Shown: positions 5,327-5,670 of the stretch, piece after piece | Numbering within the stretch: the first letter of the stretch is position 1 | Layout: the number at the start of each line of letters is the position of its first letter | Origin: Pseudomonadota bacterium | Lineage (GTDB): Bacteria > Pseudomonadota > Alphaproteobacteria > Rhizobiales > Beijerinckiaceae | Length of the DNA: 5,670 bases | Assembly: GCA_023452965.1 (NCBI GenBank) | Contig: JAEXUU010000736.1 | Span: 1 to 5,670 of the forward strand | Reading direction: 5' to 3' | Program-made: the position numbers and the translations under genes | The notes under the pieces: generated by a model | The model's database searches: none | What the model was told of the DNA's origin: nothing | What the model saw: the letters and a program-made list of their open reading frames with translations, nothing else

Positions 5327-5670
5327 CCCCGAACGTCACAGACGCCACAGCGCGGCACATGACCGAGCTCCCTGCCCCCGCCCTCGCCACGCGGCCGATC
5401 GTCGAGGTCAAGAGCGTCTCCAAGACCTATCCGGGCGGCATCGAAGCGCTCAGCGGGATATCGCTGGACTTTCCCGAGGGCCGGCTGACGACGCTGCTCG
5501 GGCCGTCCGGCTGCGGCAAGACCACGCTGCTCAACATGATCTCCGGAATTGTCACGCCCACCCGCGGCCAGATCCTGTTCGACGGCAATGACGTGACGCC
5601 CTTGCCGACCCAGAAGCGCAACATCGCCCAGGTGTTCCAGTTTCCGGTGATCTACGACACCATGACGGTG
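5323..5670 (+). CDS. ABC transporter ATP-binding protein, C-terminus cut by window edge
   Basis: The first 116 residues of the ATPase of this transporter. Visible parts are the A-loop aromatic Tyr36 (SKTYPGG), Walker A GPSGCGKTT (60-68), and the Q-loop with Gln106 in AQVFQFPVIYDTMTV (102-116). The signature motif, Walker B and H-loop lie beyond the window. The Q-loop stretch FQFPVIYDTMTV is like that of glycerol/glycerol-3-phosphate and sugar (CUT1) ATPases, rather than the PWxTV-type sequence usual in SsuB/TauB/NrtD. The start ATG overlaps the permease stop and is preceded by GGGGGGA (5311-5317). A second ATG at 5359 (Met13) is possible, since residues 1-24 precede the conserved fold. It energises uptake from the cytoplasmic face. 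Confidence 0.9.
   Translation, partial: MTPNVTDATARHMTELPAPALATRPIVEVKSVSKTYPGGIEALSGISLDFPEGRLTTLLGPSGCGKTTLLNMISGIVTPTRGQILFDGNDVTPLPTQKRNIAQVFQFPVIYDTMTV

Noticed and set aside
1..5670. CRISPR arrays, insertion-sequence ends and an integrase gene
   Set aside because: No regularly spaced repeats, transposase motifs or terminal inverted repeats with target duplications were seen on either strand.

Overview
The window looks like chromosomal DNA from a high-GC alphaproteobacterium, probably of the Hyphomicrobiales (Rhizobiales). The evidence is GC-rich codon use, the ProX-type tRNA editing protein, the general look of the HNH protein, and a FadR-type regulator facing an ABC uptake operon. The genus cannot be fixed from the sequence alone.

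Layout: (1) 1-296, minus strand: N-terminal 98 codons of a ProX/YbaK-type aminoacyl-tRNA deacylase, cut by the window edge. (2) 297-621: a non-coding stretch with a perfect 12-bp hairpin, then tRNA-Gly(GCC) with encoded CCA and its own intrinsic terminator. (3) 736-1635, minus strand: a complete HNH endonuclease with a conserved-looking N-terminal region that may be a DNA-reading domain. (4) 1636-2012: no gene seen. (5) 2013-2279: an 88-residue protein with a textbook double-glycine secretion leader followed by a cysteine-free, glycine-rich core. It looks like a microcin/bacteriocin-like or signalling peptide precursor, and no exporter or immunity gene is visible. (6) 2494-3192, minus strand: a GntR/FadR-family repressor with an FCD ligand domain. 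(7) 3193-3419: a divergent control region with several related inverted repeats and TTGACA boxes. (8) 3420-5670+: an ABC uptake operon, with a periplasmic binding protein of the SsuA/TauA/NMT1 type, a SsuC/TauC-type permease with a TTG start, and an ATPase that runs off the window.

How the parts work together: the GntR regulator most likely controls the divergent transporter operon through the palindromic sites between them, releasing it when the FCD domain binds a small carboxylate-type effector (inference). The binding protein is separated from the permease by a strong hairpin and a weak TTG start, which would favour excess binding protein over membrane subunits. The permease and ATPase overlap by four bases (ATGA). 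The ATPase Q-loop region resembles glycerol/sugar (UgpC/GlpS/GlpT-like) ATPases more than SsuB/TauB, so the cassette may be of mixed origin and its substrate cannot be read from family alone.

The most interesting element is the orphan double-glycine peptide gene. The stretch between the tRNA and the regulator (HNH protein, gene-free DNA, peptide) has the look of an accessory segment next to a tRNA, but no integrase or attachment repeat was seen.
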